Source of the DNA: Clavibacter michiganensis
GTDB taxonomy: Bacteria > Actinomycetota > Actinomycetes > Actinomycetales > Microbacteriaceae
Direction: 5' to 3'
DNA: 64,000 bases
Assembly (NCBI RefSeq): GCF_021216655.1
Contig: NZ_CP080437.1
Coordinates: forward strand, 3,038,001 to 3,102,000
Part shown: positions 51,058-61,442 of the stretch, in pieces
Layout of the letters: each line of letters begins with the position of its first letter
How positions within the stretch are numbered: the first letter of the stretch is position 1
Translations under genes and position numbers: made by a program
Notes under the pieces: model-generated
Seen by the model: the letters and a program-made list of their open reading frames with translations, nothing else
Told to the model about the DNA's origin: nothing
The model's database searches: none

Positions 51058-51271
51058 AACTTAGAACCCTTCCCCAAAAGCACACAGGCGCGGAGTGTCC
51101 GCATACGTGGGATATCCACAGCCTCGGCTGTCTATCATCACACAGCTCACGAGTGGTGCTAGCAGCACGGAACGCCCCCGTCCGGGGCATGGTAGGCCCT
51201 GTGACGCCCTGTTAGGGTCGCTCAGACAGCAGTGCTGCACGGCGGTACACGAGTGAGTAGGGACCTGGGCC

Positions 51272-53545
51272 ATGAGCTCGCAGACATTTCGCCGGGGCAC
51301 GCCCGCGCTCCCGGATCCGTCGGAGCTCCGCTCCGCGCCGGACGACAAGAACCCACCATCTGAGGGGGATTCGCCGACGGTGAACCGCGGCTTCCGCCCG
51401 GACGTCGAGGGCCTGCGCGCCCTCGCGGTGGTGGCCGTCATCGTCGACCACCTCTTCGACTGGCCCTCCGGCGGCTTCGTGGGCGTCGACGTCTTCTTCG
51501 TCATCAGCGGCTTCCTCATCACGGGCCTGCTGCTCAAGGAGTACGAGCGCACCAAGACGATCTCGTTCCTCGACTTCTACAAGCGCCGCGTCCGCCGCAT
51601 CATGCCGGCCGCGCTGCTCGTGCTCGTGGTCTCGACGGCGGTCTCGTTCCTCGTCTTCAACGTGGTGCGCGCCCAGGCCAGCCTGTGGGACGCCGTCTGG
51701 TCGGCCCTCTTCGTCTCCAACTGGCACTTCGCCAGCGCCGGCACCGACTACTTCGCGTCCGACGGCCCCATCTCGCCGTTCCGCCACTACTGGTCGCTGT
51801 CGGTCGAGGAGCAGTTCTACCTCGTCTGGCCCGTGCTGATCTTCCTCGTCATCACGTTCGCGCGCCGCCGCACCCCCAAGAACCGCGTCAAGCGCGCCCG
51901 CCTCTTCACGCAGACGATCGGCATCACGGTCGGCGTCCTCATCGTCGCGTCGCTCGCGTGGGGCTTCTACGAGACCTCGGCCCGCCCGACCGTCGCGTAC
52001 TTCTCCACGTTCTCCCGCGCGTGGGAGCTCGGCATCGGCGCGCTCCTCGCGATCTTCGCGGCGCGGCTCGCCACGCTGCCCGCCGCGATCCGCCCGGTGC
52101 TCGGCTACGTCGGCCTCGCGGGGATCATCGCCTCCTTCTTCGTCGTCTCCGGCGACAACGCGTTCCCGGTGCCCTTCGGCCTGCTGCCGGTCGTCGCGAC
52201 CGCGCTCGTCATCGCGTCGGGCATCGGCGGGGTGTCGAAGGCCATGGTGCCGATCACGAACCCGGTCACCACCTACATCGGCCGGCTGTCGTTCTCGCTG
52301 TACCTCTGGCACTTCCCGGCGATCATCCTGCTGGCGTCGCTGCTCGGCACCGGCACCCTCGAGTACTACGGCGCCGCGATCGGCGCGACGCTCGTGCTCG
52401 CCATCGCCTCGTTCCACCTCGTCGAGGACCCGATCCGCCGCTCCAGCTGGCTCGACCCGAAGAAGGCCGGCCGCCGGTCGTCTGGTGCGCAGCTGAAGAT
52501 GACCGTCGCGGCGCTCTCCGTCGTCGCGGTCGCCGTGGTCGGCGTCGTCGCCGTGGCCGTCGTGCGCGATGAGCCCACCGGCCAGAGCCAGCTCGGGAAC
52601 GGGACGCCGAGCACGGGAGGCACGAACGCTCCCATCGAGGCGACCGGGACCGCGCTCGCGACCCGCTCGGAGCAGGTCACCGCGGCGCTCGCCACGGACG
52701 AGTGGCCGGCCCTGGATCCCGCCGTCGAGTCGTTCGGCGACTTCGGCCGCGACGTGATCGCGCCCGAGTGGGCGAAGGACGGCTGCCTCGGCGCCGACCT
52801 CGCCAAGGAGAAGGACGCGATCCAGAACACCGAGCACTGCGTGTACGGCAACGCCGCCGCCGGTCCGGAGAAGACCGCGGTCATCTTCGGTGACTCGCTC
52901 GCGATCAGCTACGCGCCCATGCTCCGCTCGAGCCTCGGCGACGACTGGAAGGTGCGCGTGCTCACCATGGCGCGCTGCCCCGCGTCCACCGTCACGAGCA
53001 CGGACACCGACGGCTCCGAGTACACGGAGTGCACGGACTTCCGCAACTGGGCGCTCGGCGAGATGAACGCCACGAAGCCCGCGCTCGTCCTGATGAGCGA
53101 GGCCGTCGACAACTCCTACCTGTCGAGCAAGGCCACGGGCGGCGCCGCCGACCGCGAGTGGCAGGCCGGCGCGCTCACCACGATGAACTCGCTGAAGACC
53201 GCGGCGTCCAACGTGATCGTCCTGTCCCGCCCGCCGGCAGCCACGGCCCTCGTGGAGTGCAAGACGCCGACGAGCTCGCCGAACGACTGCCAGTCCACGG
53301 TGTCGCCCTCGTTCATCAGCCACGCGCGCACCATGGAGGCGGCGGCGACGGAGGTCGGCGCGCCGGTCCAGTTCATCAACACGCAGGGCTGGTTCTGCAG
53401 CCAGGGCACGTGCCCGGCGTTCGTCAACGGGATCCCCGTGCGCGGCGACACGTCGCACCTCACGGCCCGCCAGTCGCAGGACCTCGCGCCGATCATGTCG
53501 GACGAGCTCGCGACGCTCGGCCTCCTGGCCCCGGCCGCCGGCTGA
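51272..53545 (+). CDS. acyltransferase 3 with SGNH domain (OafA-like)
   Basis: A 757-residue membrane O-acyltransferase. The N-terminal half has about ten helices with FRPDVEGLRALAVVAVIVDHL (catalytic His region), GFVGVDVFFVISGFLITGLL and RHYWSLSVEEQFYLVWP. A further helix near 415-435 leads to an outer SGNH domain with the Ser in VIFGDSLAISYAP and the Asp/His pair in RGDTSHLTARQ. It would acetylate or acylate surface glycans, probably the exopolysaccharide encoded divergently next to it. Confidence 0.92.
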   Translation: MSSQTFRRGTPALPDPSELRSAPDDKNPPSEGDSPTVNRGFRPDVEGLRALAVVAVIVDHLFDWPSGGFVGVDVFFVISGFLITGLLLKEYERTKTISFLDFYKRRVRRIMPAALLVLVVSTAVSFLVFNVVRAQASLWDAVWSALFVSNWHFASAGTDYFASDGPISPFRHYWSLSVEEQFYLVWPVLIFLVITFARRRTPKNRVKRARLFTQTIGITVGVLIVASLAWGFYETSARPTVAYFSTFSRAWELGIGALLAIFAARLATLPAAIRPVLGYVGLAGIIASFFVVSGDNAFPVPFGLLPVVATALVIASGIGGVSKAMVPITNPVTTYIGRLSFSLYLWHFPAIILLASLLGTGTLEYYGAAIGATLVLAIASFHLVEDPIRRSSWLDPKKAGRRSSGAQLKMTVAALSVVAVAVVGVVAVAVVRDEPTGQSQLGNGTPSTGGTNAPIEATGTALATRSEQVTAALATDEWPALDPAVESFGDFGRDVIAPEWAKDGCLGADLAKEKDAIQNTEHCVYGNAAAGPEKTAVIFGDSLAISYAPMLRSSLGDDWKVRVLTMARCPASTVTSTDTDGSEYTECTDFRNWALGEMNATKPALVLMSEAVDNSYLSSKATGGAADREWQAGALTTMNSLKTAASNVIVLSRPPAATALVECKTPTSSPNDCQSTVSPSFISHARTMEAAATEVGAPVQFINTQGWFCSQGTCPAFVNGIPVRGDTSHLTARQSQDLAPIMSDELATLGLLAPAAG

Positions 53546-53548
53546 CCG

Positions 53549-53569
53549 GCCCGCACCACCGCACGCCAC
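53549..53569. repeat. 21-bp exact repeat, copy 2
   Basis: Exact copy of the sequence at 18989-19009, four bases after the acyltransferase stop. Its end runs into the terminator stem. Confidence 0.5.
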
Positions 53570-53605
53570 GACGGGCGCTCCTCCTCCGGGAGGGGCGCCC
53601 GTCGT
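53568..53605 (+). terminator. 17-bp terminator hairpin
   Basis: ACGACGGGCGC pairs with GCGCCCGTCGT, extended by an inner CCTCC/GGAGG stem with a four-base loop, 23 bases after the acyltransferase stop. It is the strongest hairpin in the gap to the convergent acyltransferase. Confidence 0.75.
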
Positions 53606-53734
53606 CGTGCGCCCGGCGGCGCAGGCGTCGTGCGGCGCGTGCGGACGACCTCCGCCCGCCTACTCGTTGCCCGCCCACGGGCCGCCAGCGCTCTGGACGC
53701 GGTCAGCGCGCTCGGGGGAGGGTGGATCCGGGGA

Positions 53735-54772
53735 TCAGCCCCGCGGCGCCTTCGCGGCCGACGAGCGGCTCGTGAGGCGGCGTGCGACGCCGATGAACGG
53801 CACCTCCACGAACCGGTGCACGAGCCAGGAGACGACGAGCGTGACGGCGATGGCCGCGACCACCCGCACGATCCCCTCGGGCACGTTGACGGCGCGCACC
53901 ACGCGGTACGCGAGCGGGTGCAGGAGGTACGCGGCGTAGGAGATCGCGCCGAGCCAGATGAGCACGCGTGAGTGGGCCGCACGGCGCGACGCGTAGAACG
54001 CGAAGAACAGGCCGAGGCCGAGCAGGAACGACACCGCGTAGTCGAACGGCGGCCACGCGGCGTCCTGCCCGCCGTTGAGGTAGGTGAACAGCGGCACGCC
54101 CACGACGCCCGCGACGAGCAGGCCGCGCCAGGCGGTGGATCCGTCGCGGTCGCGCAGGTGGATCGCGTGCCCGAGCGACGCCGTGTAGAGCAGCAGCGGC
54201 AGCGTCCACGGCAGCTCGCGCTCGAGCACCCGGCCGGCGACGGCCGCGGCGACGAAGCCCGCGAGCCAGATGTAGCCCATGACCACGCTGCGGTCGAGGC
54301 GGCCGATGAGCTTCGCGACGAGGGACTGGCCGTAGAAGATCAGCTCGATGCCGAGGGTCCAGGCCGTCGGCACGATCGTGTAGATGCCCACGGCGCCCTG
54401 CACCATGAGGACGTTCGCCATGATCACGAGGGGCCCGCCGAGCTCGCCGTCGCCCGTGGTCCCGATCCACAGCATCATGAGGCCGAGCACGAGCCAGTAG
54501 AGCGGGAAGAGGCGGTAGAGGCGGCGCACCAGGAAGGTGCGGGTGTCCTGCCGCTGCAGGCTCAGGGGGATGACGTAGCCGCTGACGAGGAAGAACGCGA
54601 CCACGCCCACGCGCCCCGCGTCGATCCACTGGCGGCTGAAGTCCTCGAACGCCGGGTACTCCGCGGCGATGAGGTGCTGCAGCACCACGATGAACGACGC
54701 GACGCCGCGGACCGCCTCGAGGAACTCGATCTTCCGACCGGTCTCGCTCTTCACTGTCACGGTGCTGGTCAC
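53735..54772 (-). CDS. acyltransferase 3 family membrane protein
   Basis: A 345-residue protein with about ten helices and the family pattern: KIEFLEAVRGVASFIVVLQHLI (catalytic His), GVVAFFLVSGYVIPLSLQRQDTRTFLVRRLYRLFPLYW and SYAAYLLHPLAYRVV. There is no SGNH domain, but the next gene upstream encodes a separate SGNH lipoprotein, which may supply it. It would O-acylate a surface polymer. Confidence 0.9.
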   Translation of the reverse strand: MTSTVTVKSETGRKIEFLEAVRGVASFIVVLQHLIAAEYPAFEDFSRQWIDAGRVGVVAFFLVSGYVIPLSLQRQDTRTFLVRRLYRLFPLYWLVLGLMMLWIGTTGDGELGGPLVIMANVLMVQGAVGIYTIVPTAWTLGIELIFYGQSLVAKLIGRLDRSVVMGYIWLAGFVAAAVAGRVLERELPWTLPLLLYTASLGHAIHLRDRDGSTAWRGLLVAGVVGVPLFTYLNGGQDAAWPPFDYAVSFLLGLGLFFAFYASRRAAHSRVLIWLGAISYAAYLLHPLAYRVVRAVNVPEGIVRVVAAIAVTLVVSWLVHRFVEVPFIGVARRLTSRSSAAKAPRG

Positions 54773-54863
54773 GCGGGCTCTCCTCTGGTGCGGGCGCGAC
54801 GCTCCCGAGGCACCGCTTCGACCCTAACCGCCGGGCTGCGCGCGGGAAGGTGGGGGATTGCCC

Positions 54864-55574
54864 CTACTTCTGGGCGCTCTCGTCGAGGACCTCGGTGCGC
54901 ACGAACTTGCGCACCTCGGCGCCCATGAGCTTGTAGCCCGTCATGTTGGTGTGGATCCCGTCGCGGAAGAACTCGGTCCGCCACTTCATGTCCTTGTTCG
55001 TGAGGTTCACCCACGGGTTGAAGAAGTGGTACCCCTGCGCGTCGGCGAACTGCTCGAGGTGCGCGTTGACCTCGGGCGGCGTCTCGGGCGAGGCGTTCTG
55101 GGGCGGGATGCCGAGGATCACCGTCTCCTTGGGCGCGAGCTTCTCGACCGTCTGGAGGATGTCCGCGTCGAGCTGCGTGTCCGGCACGCCTGCGATGCGG
55201 TTGTTCGTGCCGATCATGATGAGCGCCACGTCGACGTCCTCGACGGTCGGCGTGTTGGCCGCCATCACGGTGCTCGTCGCACCGTCGGTGCCCCAGCCGC
55301 CCGCGAAGGTCAGCGGGTCGCCCACGACGTAGTCGACGTAGGCCATGCCCTGGTCGATGCCCTGGGGCAGCGTGCCGACGAAGCCGTTCGTGTTCGAGTC
55401 GCCCATGACGACGATGCGGGTCATGTCCTCGGGCGCGGTCGTGGCGGGCGCGCTCGGCGCGGCCTCGCCCTCGGTCGCGGTGGGGGCGGGCTGCGGCGCG
55501 CTGGTGCACCCGGCGAGCAGGAGGACGGCGGCGAGGGCGCTGACGGCGCCCCGGGCCATGCGACGTGCGGGCAT
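54864..55574 (-). CDS. SGNH hydrolase lipoprotein
   Basis: A 236-residue protein with a signal peptide and the lipobox LLAGC at residues 19-23, so it is anchored outside the membrane. After a Pro/Ala/Thr linker comes an SGNH fold: the catalytic Ser in VVMGDSNTNGF, the Asn in MIGTNNRIAG and the Asp-x-x-His of FFRDGIHTNMTGY. It may add or remove acyl groups on exopolysaccharide together with the acyltransferase encoded just downstream. Confidence 0.88.
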   Translation of the reverse strand: MPARRMARGAVSALAAVLLLAGCTSAPQPAPTATEGEAAPSAPATTAPEDMTRIVVMGDSNTNGFVGTLPQGIDQGMAYVDYVVGDPLTFAGGWGTDGATSTVMAANTPTVEDVDVALIMIGTNNRIAGVPDTQLDADILQTVEKLAPKETVILGIPPQNASPETPPEVNAHLEQFADAQGYHFFNPWVNLTNKDMKWRTEFFRDGIHTNMTGYKLMGAEVRKFVRTEVLDESAQK

Positions 55575-55655
55575 AGGTGTTCATCCGATCGTGGAGGGGT
55601 CCGCGGCAGCGGCGAGCCGGTGACCCCGTCAGCCGCTGCGATCACGGGGCCGCTC

Positions 55656-55681
55656 GGAAACCATTGTGGCATGCGGTTTCC
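55656..55681. repeat. inverted repeat GGAAACC/GGTTTCC
   Basis: Seven-base arms separated by 12 bases lie between the SGNH lipoprotein and the EEP gene. They stand out for their low GC. Possible operator for the lipoprotein gene. Confidence 0.35.
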
Positions 55682-55774
55682 ATCGTCCCGGTGGCGGCGT
55701 GGCGCGCCGCCGATCCGCGGAGGGCGTGATCGGGTCCCCGGCCGGCGGGTGGCCGGGCCTCGGATCGGCGCGGG

Positions 55775-56824
55775 TCAGGCGGTGCGCGCGAGGCGCACGA
55801 GCGCCTGGACGGCGGCGTGATCGGAGGGGGAGCGGCCCTCGAACGTGTAGGGGTTGATGGCCGAGTCGACCACCTCGACGCCGCTGCCCGCGAGGATCCA
55901 GTCGATGCGCTCGCCCTCGGGCACCGGGTCGCCGTAGGCCGTGAACGTGCCGATGCCGGGGGTCGCGTGGTGCGCGGCCGTGGTCCAGGTGTCGGCGAGG
56001 CCCGCGTCGCGCGTGAGGATGTCGTACGCCGCCGACTCCTCGGCCGGCGCGTTGAAGTCGCCGGTGACGACGACGGGCGCGCCGGACGCGACCTCCTGCA
56101 GCCGCTCGGTGATGAGGTCGGCGCTCTTCACGCGCGCGAGCTCGGACTCGTGGTCGAGGTGGGTGTTCAGGTGCACGAACTCCGCGCCGCTGCGGCGGTC
56201 GCGGAAGCGCGCCCACGTCGCGATGCGGGTGGTGCTGCAGCCCCAGGAGCGGGATCCGATGAGCTCCGGCAGGTCGGAGAGCCAGAACTGGTCCCACGCG
56301 ACGACGTCGAGGCGGCGCTCGTCGTAGAAGATCGCGCTGTACTCGCCGCCGGATCCGCCGTCGCGGCCGTAGCCGAGCATGCGGTGGTGGGGGAGCGCCC
56401 GGGCGATGGCGGGCAGCTGGGCCGAGAGGGCCTCCTGCACGCCGAGGACGGTGGGCTGCTCGAGCTGGAGGAAGCGGGCGAGCACGGGCTCGCGGTCGGC
56501 CCAGTGGTCGGGATCGCCCGGCTCGGTGGTGGGGCGGGCCAGGCGGATGTTGCAGGTCATGACGTGCACGAGGTCGCCCTCGGCGGAGCCGATGGTCGCC
56601 TGCTGGGGCGGGGCGGGAGCGAGCTGCGTCGCTGCCGCCGGCCGAGACGGAGGGGGGTCGGCCTCCGCGGTGCCGTCCGGGCCGTCCGTCGTGGTGGTCG
56701 TCTCGTCCGCACGCGGGCGCTCGAGGAGCGCCGTGCCGGAACCGCGGGTGGGCCGCCCGACGGGATCGGAGGATCCGGCACCGTCGAACAGGTCGCGTCG
56801 GCTGAATCCGCCGCTGGCCATCAT
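55775..56824 (-). CDS. endonuclease/exonuclease/phosphatase protein with Tat-like start
   Basis: A 349-residue EEP-fold protein: MTCNIRL, TVLGVQEAL, LNTHLDHES, VVTGDFNAPAE and SDHAAVQ give the complete metal and His set. The N-terminal 85 residues are an added Pro/Thr/Ala-rich region beginning FSRRDLFDG. SRRDLF resembles a twin-arginine motif, but no hydrophobic stretch follows, so export is doubtful. It is a paralogue of the protein at 37745. ATG 56824 follows GAGGAGATCTCC. Confidence 0.88.
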   Translation of the reverse strand: MMASGGFSRRDLFDGAGSSDPVGRPTRGSGTALLERPRADETTTTTDGPDGTAEADPPPSRPAAATQLAPAPPQQATIGSAEGDLVHVMTCNIRLARPTTEPGDPDHWADREPVLARFLQLEQPTVLGVQEALSAQLPAIARALPHHRMLGYGRDGGSGGEYSAIFYDERRLDVVAWDQFWLSDLPELIGSRSWGCSTTRIATWARFRDRRSGAEFVHLNTHLDHESELARVKSADLITERLQEVASGAPVVVTGDFNAPAEESAAYDILTRDAGLADTWTTAAHHATPGIGTFTAYGDPVPEGERIDWILAGSGVEVVDSAINPYTFEGRSPSDHAAVQALVRLARTA

Positions 56825-57074
56825 GGAGATCTCCTCGGGTCGCACGTGTCTCGCATGATCAGCCTGCGCGACGGGACCCCTGAGGGGACCAACGGCGCAT
56901 GGCGGATGCGTGAACTGCACGGACAGGTCTACGCGAGGGGTGCGGGGATGGCAACCCGGGGGCGGCGTGTCGGCCCGGCCCGGAGGGATCCGCCAGCCGG
57001 CGCATGGCCCGCTGGCAGACGCGCGCCCCGCCGGCGGATGCCGACGGGGCGAGATGCGACGCAGGAGGGGGCGG

Positions 57075-57878
57075 TCAGCCCAGGTGCTCGGCGAGGAAGT
57101 CGGTGAGCGCCCGCCACGAGCGGCGCTCGGCGCGGTCCTGGTACTGCGCGCCGTGGTCCGGCGAGTCGACGCCCGGCACGGAGAACGCGTGCATGGCGCC
57201 GCTGTAGGTGACGACCTGCCAGTCGATCGCGGGACGCGTGCGCATCTCGGCCTGGAACGCGGCGACCTTCTCGTCGGGGACGATCGGGTCGTCCGCGCCC
57301 GTGAGGACGAGGATCGCGGCCTTCACGTCGGCGACGTCGGCGGGCTCGTGCACCACCAGGTTGCCGTGCAGGGAGATCGCGGCCTTGATGTCGGCGCCCG
57401 CGCGGGCCACCTCGAGCGACGCGCTGCCGCCGAAGCAGTAGCCCATGACGGCGATGCGCGACGGGTCGACGTCGGGCTCGGCCGCCAGGCGGTCGATGCC
57501 GGCCTGCACGCGGGCGCGCATGAGCGGGAGGTCGGCGTAGAAGGAGCCCGCCACCTGGCCGGCCTCGGCCGGGCCGGGGCGCACGTCGCGGCCGTAGACG
57601 TCGGCGGCGAACGCGACGTAGCCGAGGCGCGCGAGCATCTCGATGCGCGCGGCCACGTGCCCGCCGACGCCGAACCAGTCATGGATCACGAGCACGGCCG
57701 GGCGTCGGCCGCTCTGCGCGGCGTCGCGGGCGAGGAGCCCCTCGAGCTCGGTGCCCTCGTGGTCGTAGAGCACGGGGCCCATCCGGATGTCGGCGCCCGC
57801 GGGCAGCGGCACGCGCTCCGTGAGCTCGGCGAGGGACGGCGACCAGACGGGGGCCGATGCGGGGTCGGTCATGCTCAT
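57075..57878 (-). CDS. dienelactone hydrolase family protein
   Basis: A 267-residue alpha/beta hydrolase with a Cys nucleophile in GYCFGGSAS, the acid in [10 protein letters not shown] and the His in [11 protein letters not shown], the dienelactone-hydrolase triad. No aromatic-degradation genes are nearby, so it may act on other esters. The start overlaps the purL stop by four bases (ATGA), so it is co-translated with a purine gene, an odd pairing. Confidence 0.88.
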   Translation of the reverse strand: MSMTDPASAPVWSPSLAELTERVPLPAGADIRMGPVLYDHEGTELEGLLARDAAQSGRRPAVLVIHDWFGVGGHVAARIEMLARLGYVAFAADVYGRDVRPGPAEAGQVAGSFYADLPLMRARVQAGIDRLAAEPDVDPSRIAVMGYCFGGSASLEVARAGADIKAAISLHGNLVVHEPADVADVKAAILVLTGADDPIVPDEKVAAFQAEMRTRPAIDWQVVTYSGAMHAFSVPGVDSPDHGAQYQDRAERRSWRALTDFLAEHLG

Positions 57879-60238
57879 GCCTCCACGGCGGTGCCGAAGC
57901 GGGCGGGGAGCGTGGCGCGGTGGATCCCGCGCAGCTCGTCCACGGACAGGGTGAAGAGACCCTGCAGCTCGAGGCCGGGCGCCTGCGCGTCCGTGACGCC
58001 GATGCGCAGCACGGGGTAGCCTCGGCCCTCGCAGAGGCCCTGGAACTTGACGTCGTCCTCGCGCGGCACCGTGACGAGCATGCGGCCGGTGGACTCCGAG
58101 AAGAGGGCGGTGGCCGCATCGACGCCGTCGCGCTGGACGATGCCGTCGAGCCACACGCGGGCGCCGACGCCGAAGCGCATCACGGACTCCGCGAGCGCCT
58201 GGCCGAGGCCGCCGTCCGAGAGGTCGTGCGCGCTCGCGATGAGCGACTGCGTGGCGCCGGCGGCGACGAGGGACGCGAGGTCCTTCTCGGCGGCGAGGTC
58301 GACGACGGGCGGGACGCCGCCGAGGTGGTCGTGCACGGTGCCGGCCCACGCGGATCCGTCGAGCTCCTCGCGCGTGACGCCGAGCAGGTAGATGTTGTCG
58401 CCCTCGTCCTGCCAGCCGGACGGGATGCGGCGCGCGACGTCGTCGATCACGCCGAGCACGCCCACGACGGGCGTCGGGTGGATGGCCTGCGTGCCCGTCT
58501 GGTTGTAGAGGGAGACGTTGCCGCCCGTGACGGGGATCTCGAGCTCCAGGCAGCCGTCCGCCAGGCCCTCGACCGTGCGGCTGAACTGCCACATGACCTC
58601 CGGGTCCTCGGGGCTGCCGAAGTTGAGGCAGTCGCTCACGGCGACGGGCGTGGCGCCGGACGCGGCGACGTTGCGGTACGCCTCCGCGAGGGCGAGCTGC
58701 GCGCCGCGGTACGGGTCGAGCTGGCAGAAGCGGCCGTTCGCGTCGGTGGCGACCGAGAAGCCGAGCCCGCTCTCCTCGTCGACGCGGACCATGCCGGCGT
58801 CGTCGGGGAACGACAGGGCCGTGTTGCCCATGACGTAGCGGTCGTACTGGTCGGTGATCCACGACGCGTCGGCGAGGTTCGGGCTGCCGAGCAGCTGCAG
58901 GAACTGGTCCTTGATCTCGTCGGGCGCGGTGGGCCGCGCGAGGCGCGACGCGGAGTCGGCCTGGAGGGCGTCGATCCACGTGGGGTAGGAGACGGGACGG
59001 TCGTAGACGGGGCCGTCGACCGCGACCGTGCGCGGCTCGACGTCGACGATGCGCTCGCCGTGGTGGTCGATGACGAGGCGGCCGGTGTCGGTGACCTCGC
59101 CGAGCACGCTCGTCTCGACGTCCCACTTGCGGACGACCTCGAGGAAGCCCTCGAGCTTCTCCGGCTGCACGACCGCCATCATGCGCTCCTGGCTCTCCGA
59201 CATGAGGATCTCCTCGGCCGTGAGCGACGGGTCGCGCAGCAGCACCTCCTCGAGCCGGATGTGCATGCCGCCGTCGCCGTTGGACGCGAGCTCGCTCGTG
59301 GCGCAGGAGATGCCCGCGGCTCCGAGGTCCTGGATCCCCTCGACGAGGTCCTTCGCGAACAGCTCGAGGCAGCACTCGATGAGCACCTTCTCGGCGAACG
59401 GGTCGCCGACCTGCACCGCGGGGCGCTTGGTCGGGCCGCCGTCGGCGAAGGTGTCGCTCGCGAGGATGGAGGCGCCGCCGATGCCGTCGCCGCCCGTGCG
59501 CGCGCCGAACAGGACGACCTTGTTGCCCACGCCGCGCGCGTTGGCGAGGTGGAGGTCCTCGTGGCGGAGGACGCCGACCGCGAGCGCGTTGACGAGCGGG
59601 TTGCCCTGGTACACGCGGTCGAAGTACGTCTCGCCGCCGATGTTCGGCAGCCCCAGGCAGTTGCCGTAGAAGCTGATGCCCGCGACCACGCCGTGCACGA
59701 CGCGCGCGGTGTCGGGGTCGTCGATGTCGCCGAAGCGCAGCGCATCCATCACGGCGACGGGGCGTGCGCCCATCGAGATGATGTCGCGGACGATGCCGCC
59801 GACGCCCGTGGCCGCGCCCTGGAACGGCTCGATGTAGGAGGGGTGGTTGTGGCTCTCGATCTTGAAGGTGACGGCCCAGCCCTCGCCCACGTCGACGACG
59901 CCGGCGTTCTCGCCCATGCCGACCATCAGGTCCTTCTTCATGGGCTCGGAGACCTTCTGGCCGAACTGGCGCAGGTACTTCTTCGAGGACTTGTAGGAGC
60001 AGTGCTCGCTCCACATGACCGAGTACATGGCAAGCTCGCCGCTCGTGGGGCGGCGGCCGAGGATCTCGCGGATCCTCAGGTACTCGCCCTCGGTGAGCCC
60101 GAGTGCCGCGTACGGCTGCTCCTTCTCGGGGGTGCGCTCGGCCATCTCGACGGTGTCGGCGACGTGGCGGCGTGCGCTGCGTCCCTCTCCCGCGGGGGTG
60201 TCGGTGGGGACGGAAGCGGGATCGGGGTGGACGCTCAC
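57875..60238 (-). CDS. purL: phosphoribosylformylglycinamidine synthase, large subunit
   Basis: A 787-residue short-type PurL that works with PurQ and PurS to convert FGAR, ATP and glutamine to FGAM. Motifs include [15 protein letters not shown] near residue 75, [35 protein letters not shown] and [19 protein letters not shown]. The GTG start at 60238 overlaps the purQ stop (GTGA). The first 40 residues are a variable tail. Confidence 0.97.
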   Translation of the reverse strand: MSVHPDPASVPTDTPAGEGRSARRHVADTVEMAERTPEKEQPYAALGLTEGEYLRIREILGRRPTSGELAMYSVMWSEHCSYKSSKKYLRQFGQKVSEPMKKDLMVGMGENAGVVDVGEGWAVTFKIESHNHPSYIEPFQGAATGVGGIVRDIISMGARPVAVMDALRFGDIDDPDTARVVHGVVAGISFYGNCLGLPNIGGETYFDRVYQGNPLVNALAVGVLRHEDLHLANARGVGNKVVLFGARTGGDGIGGASILASDTFADGGPTKRPAVQVGDPFAEKVLIECCLELFAKDLVEGIQDLGAAGISCATSELASNGDGGMHIRLEEVLLRDPSLTAEEILMSESQERMMAVVQPEKLEGFLEVVRKWDVETSVLGEVTDTGRLVIDHHGERIVDVEPRTVAVDGPVYDRPVSYPTWIDALQADSASRLARPTAPDEIKDQFLQLLGSPNLADASWITDQYDRYVMGNTALSFPDDAGMVRVDEESGLGFSVATDANGRFCQLDPYRGAQLALAEAYRNVAASGATPVAVSDCLNFGSPEDPEVMWQFSRTVEGLADGCLELEIPVTGGNVSLYNQTGTQAIHPTPVVGVLGVIDDVARRIPSGWQDEGDNIYLLGVTREELDGSAWAGTVHDHLGGVPPVVDLAAEKDLASLVAAGATQSLIASAHDLSDGGLGQALAESVMRFGVGARVWLDGIVQRDGVDAATALFSESTGRMLVTVPREDDVKFQGLCEGRGYPVLRIGVTDAQAPGLELQGLFTLSVDELRGIHRATLPARFGTAVEA

Positions 60239-60930
60239 TGCGCGAGGACTCCTTCGAGGACGGACGTGAAGAGACGGAGGCCGTCGACACCGGAGCGCAT
60301 GGCGGCCGGGGTGTCCGGTCCGAAGCCCTCCTCGACGGCGTGCTCGGGGTGGGGCATGAGGCCGACGACGTTGCCGCGGGCGTTGGTGATCCCGGCGATG
60401 TCGCGGAGGGATCCGTTCGGGTTGCCGCCGAGGTAGCGGAAGGCCACGTGGCCCTCGCCCTCGAGGCGGTCGAGCGTGTCGGCGTCGGCGATGAAGCCGC
60501 CCTCGCCGTTCTTGAGCGGGATGGTGATCTCCTCGCCCTCGGTGAACGCGTTCGTCCATGCGGTGCCCGTGGCCTCGACGCGGAGGCGCTGGTCGCGGCA
60601 GACGAAGTTGCCGGCCTCGTTGCGGATCAGCCCGCCGGGCAGCAGGTGCGCCTCGGTGAGCATCTGGAAGCCGTTGCAGATGCCGAGCACGGGGACGCCG
60701 CGCTCCGCGGCGTCCACGACCTCGCGCATGATCGGCGCGAACGCCGCGATGGCGCCCGCGCGGAGGTAGTCGCCGTAGCTGAAGCCGCCGGGGAGCACGA
60801 TCGCGTCGACGCCCTGGAGGTCGTGGTCGCCGTGCCAGAGCGCGACGGGCGTGGCGCCCGCGAGACGGACGGCGCGCTGCGCGTCGCGGTCGTCGAGGGA
60901 TCCCGGGAAGGTGATGACCCCGACGCGCAT
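60235..60930 (-). CDS. purQ: phosphoribosylformylglycinamidine synthase, glutaminase subunit
   Basis: A 231-residue class I glutaminase. The Cys nucleophile is in [11 protein letters not shown], with [16 protein letters not shown] upstream and the His-x-Glu in [11 protein letters not shown]. It supplies ammonia to PurL. It overlaps purS by one base and purL by four. Confidence 0.97.
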   Translation of the reverse strand: MRVGVITFPGSLDDRDAQRAVRLAGATPVALWHGDHDLQGVDAIVLPGGFSYGDYLRAGAIAAFAPIMREVVDAAERGVPVLGICNGFQMLTEAHLLPGGLIRNEAGNFVCRDQRLRVEATGTAWTNAFTEGEEITIPLKNGEGGFIADADTLDRLEGEGHVAFRYLGGNPNGSLRDIAGITNARGNVVGLMPHPEHAVEEGFGPDTPAAMRSGVDGLRLFTSVLEGVLAQ

Positions 60931-61322
60931 CAGCGCTGCTCCGCCGCGGCGGAACCGTGGGGGAGCGGGTGCGCGGCGGCGTTCGTCTCCGCCGTGCCGC
61001 CCTCGGCGACCGTGTGGTCGTCCGTGACGTTGCCGGTGGCCATGTCGGCCTCGGCGCTGATGCCGAAGCCGTCGAGCCCGGCGACGTGGACGCTGATGAC
61101 GTCCTCGATGACGGAGTTGGAGAGCATGTCGGCGGCGAGCGACTGGACGTCGGCGAGCAGCGCGTCGTCCACCTCGCCCTCGACGGTGAGCTCGAAGCGC
61201 TTGCCGATGCGGACGCCGGTGAAGCGGTCCTTGCCGAGGCGGGCCAGGGCGCCGGCCACGGCCTTCCCCTGGGGGTCGAGCAGCTCGGCCTTGGGCATCA
61301 CTTCGACGACGATCGTGGGCAC
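60930..61322 (-). CDS. purS: phosphoribosylformylglycinamidine synthase, PurS subunit
   Basis: The first 80 residues are the typical PurS fold ([38 protein letters not shown]), the small subunit that bridges PurL and PurQ. A 45-residue Ala/Thr/Glu-rich tail follows that most PurS proteins lack, making 130 residues in total. It is the first gene of the purS-purQ-purL operon. Confidence 0.95.
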   Translation of the reverse strand: MPTIVVEVMPKAELLDPQGKAVAGALARLGKDRFTGVRIGKRFELTVEGEVDDALLADVQSLAADMLSNSVIEDVISVHVAGLDGFGISAEADMATGNVTDDHTVAEGGTAETNAAAHPLPHGSAAAEQR

Positions 61323-61442
61323 GATGGGACTCCGGATTCCTGGAGGCGGGTGGATGCGCTCAGCGTACCGGACGGCCGCGCCCCGCCGGGATGGGCCGGC
61401 GGGGCGGGCGCGGGTCTGTCGTGGGACGGGCGTGCGAGGGGA

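Noticed and set aside
47788..51162. 1124-codon plus-strand frame opposite the exopolysaccharide genes
   Set aside because: Composition is Arg/Asp/His-rich with no domain, and the minus strand carries clear kinase, phosphatase and sugar transferase motifs.
51212..53569. 785-codon minus-strand frame opposite the SGNH acyltransferase
   Set aside because: No recognisable motif, and the plus-strand protein is complete and well conserved.
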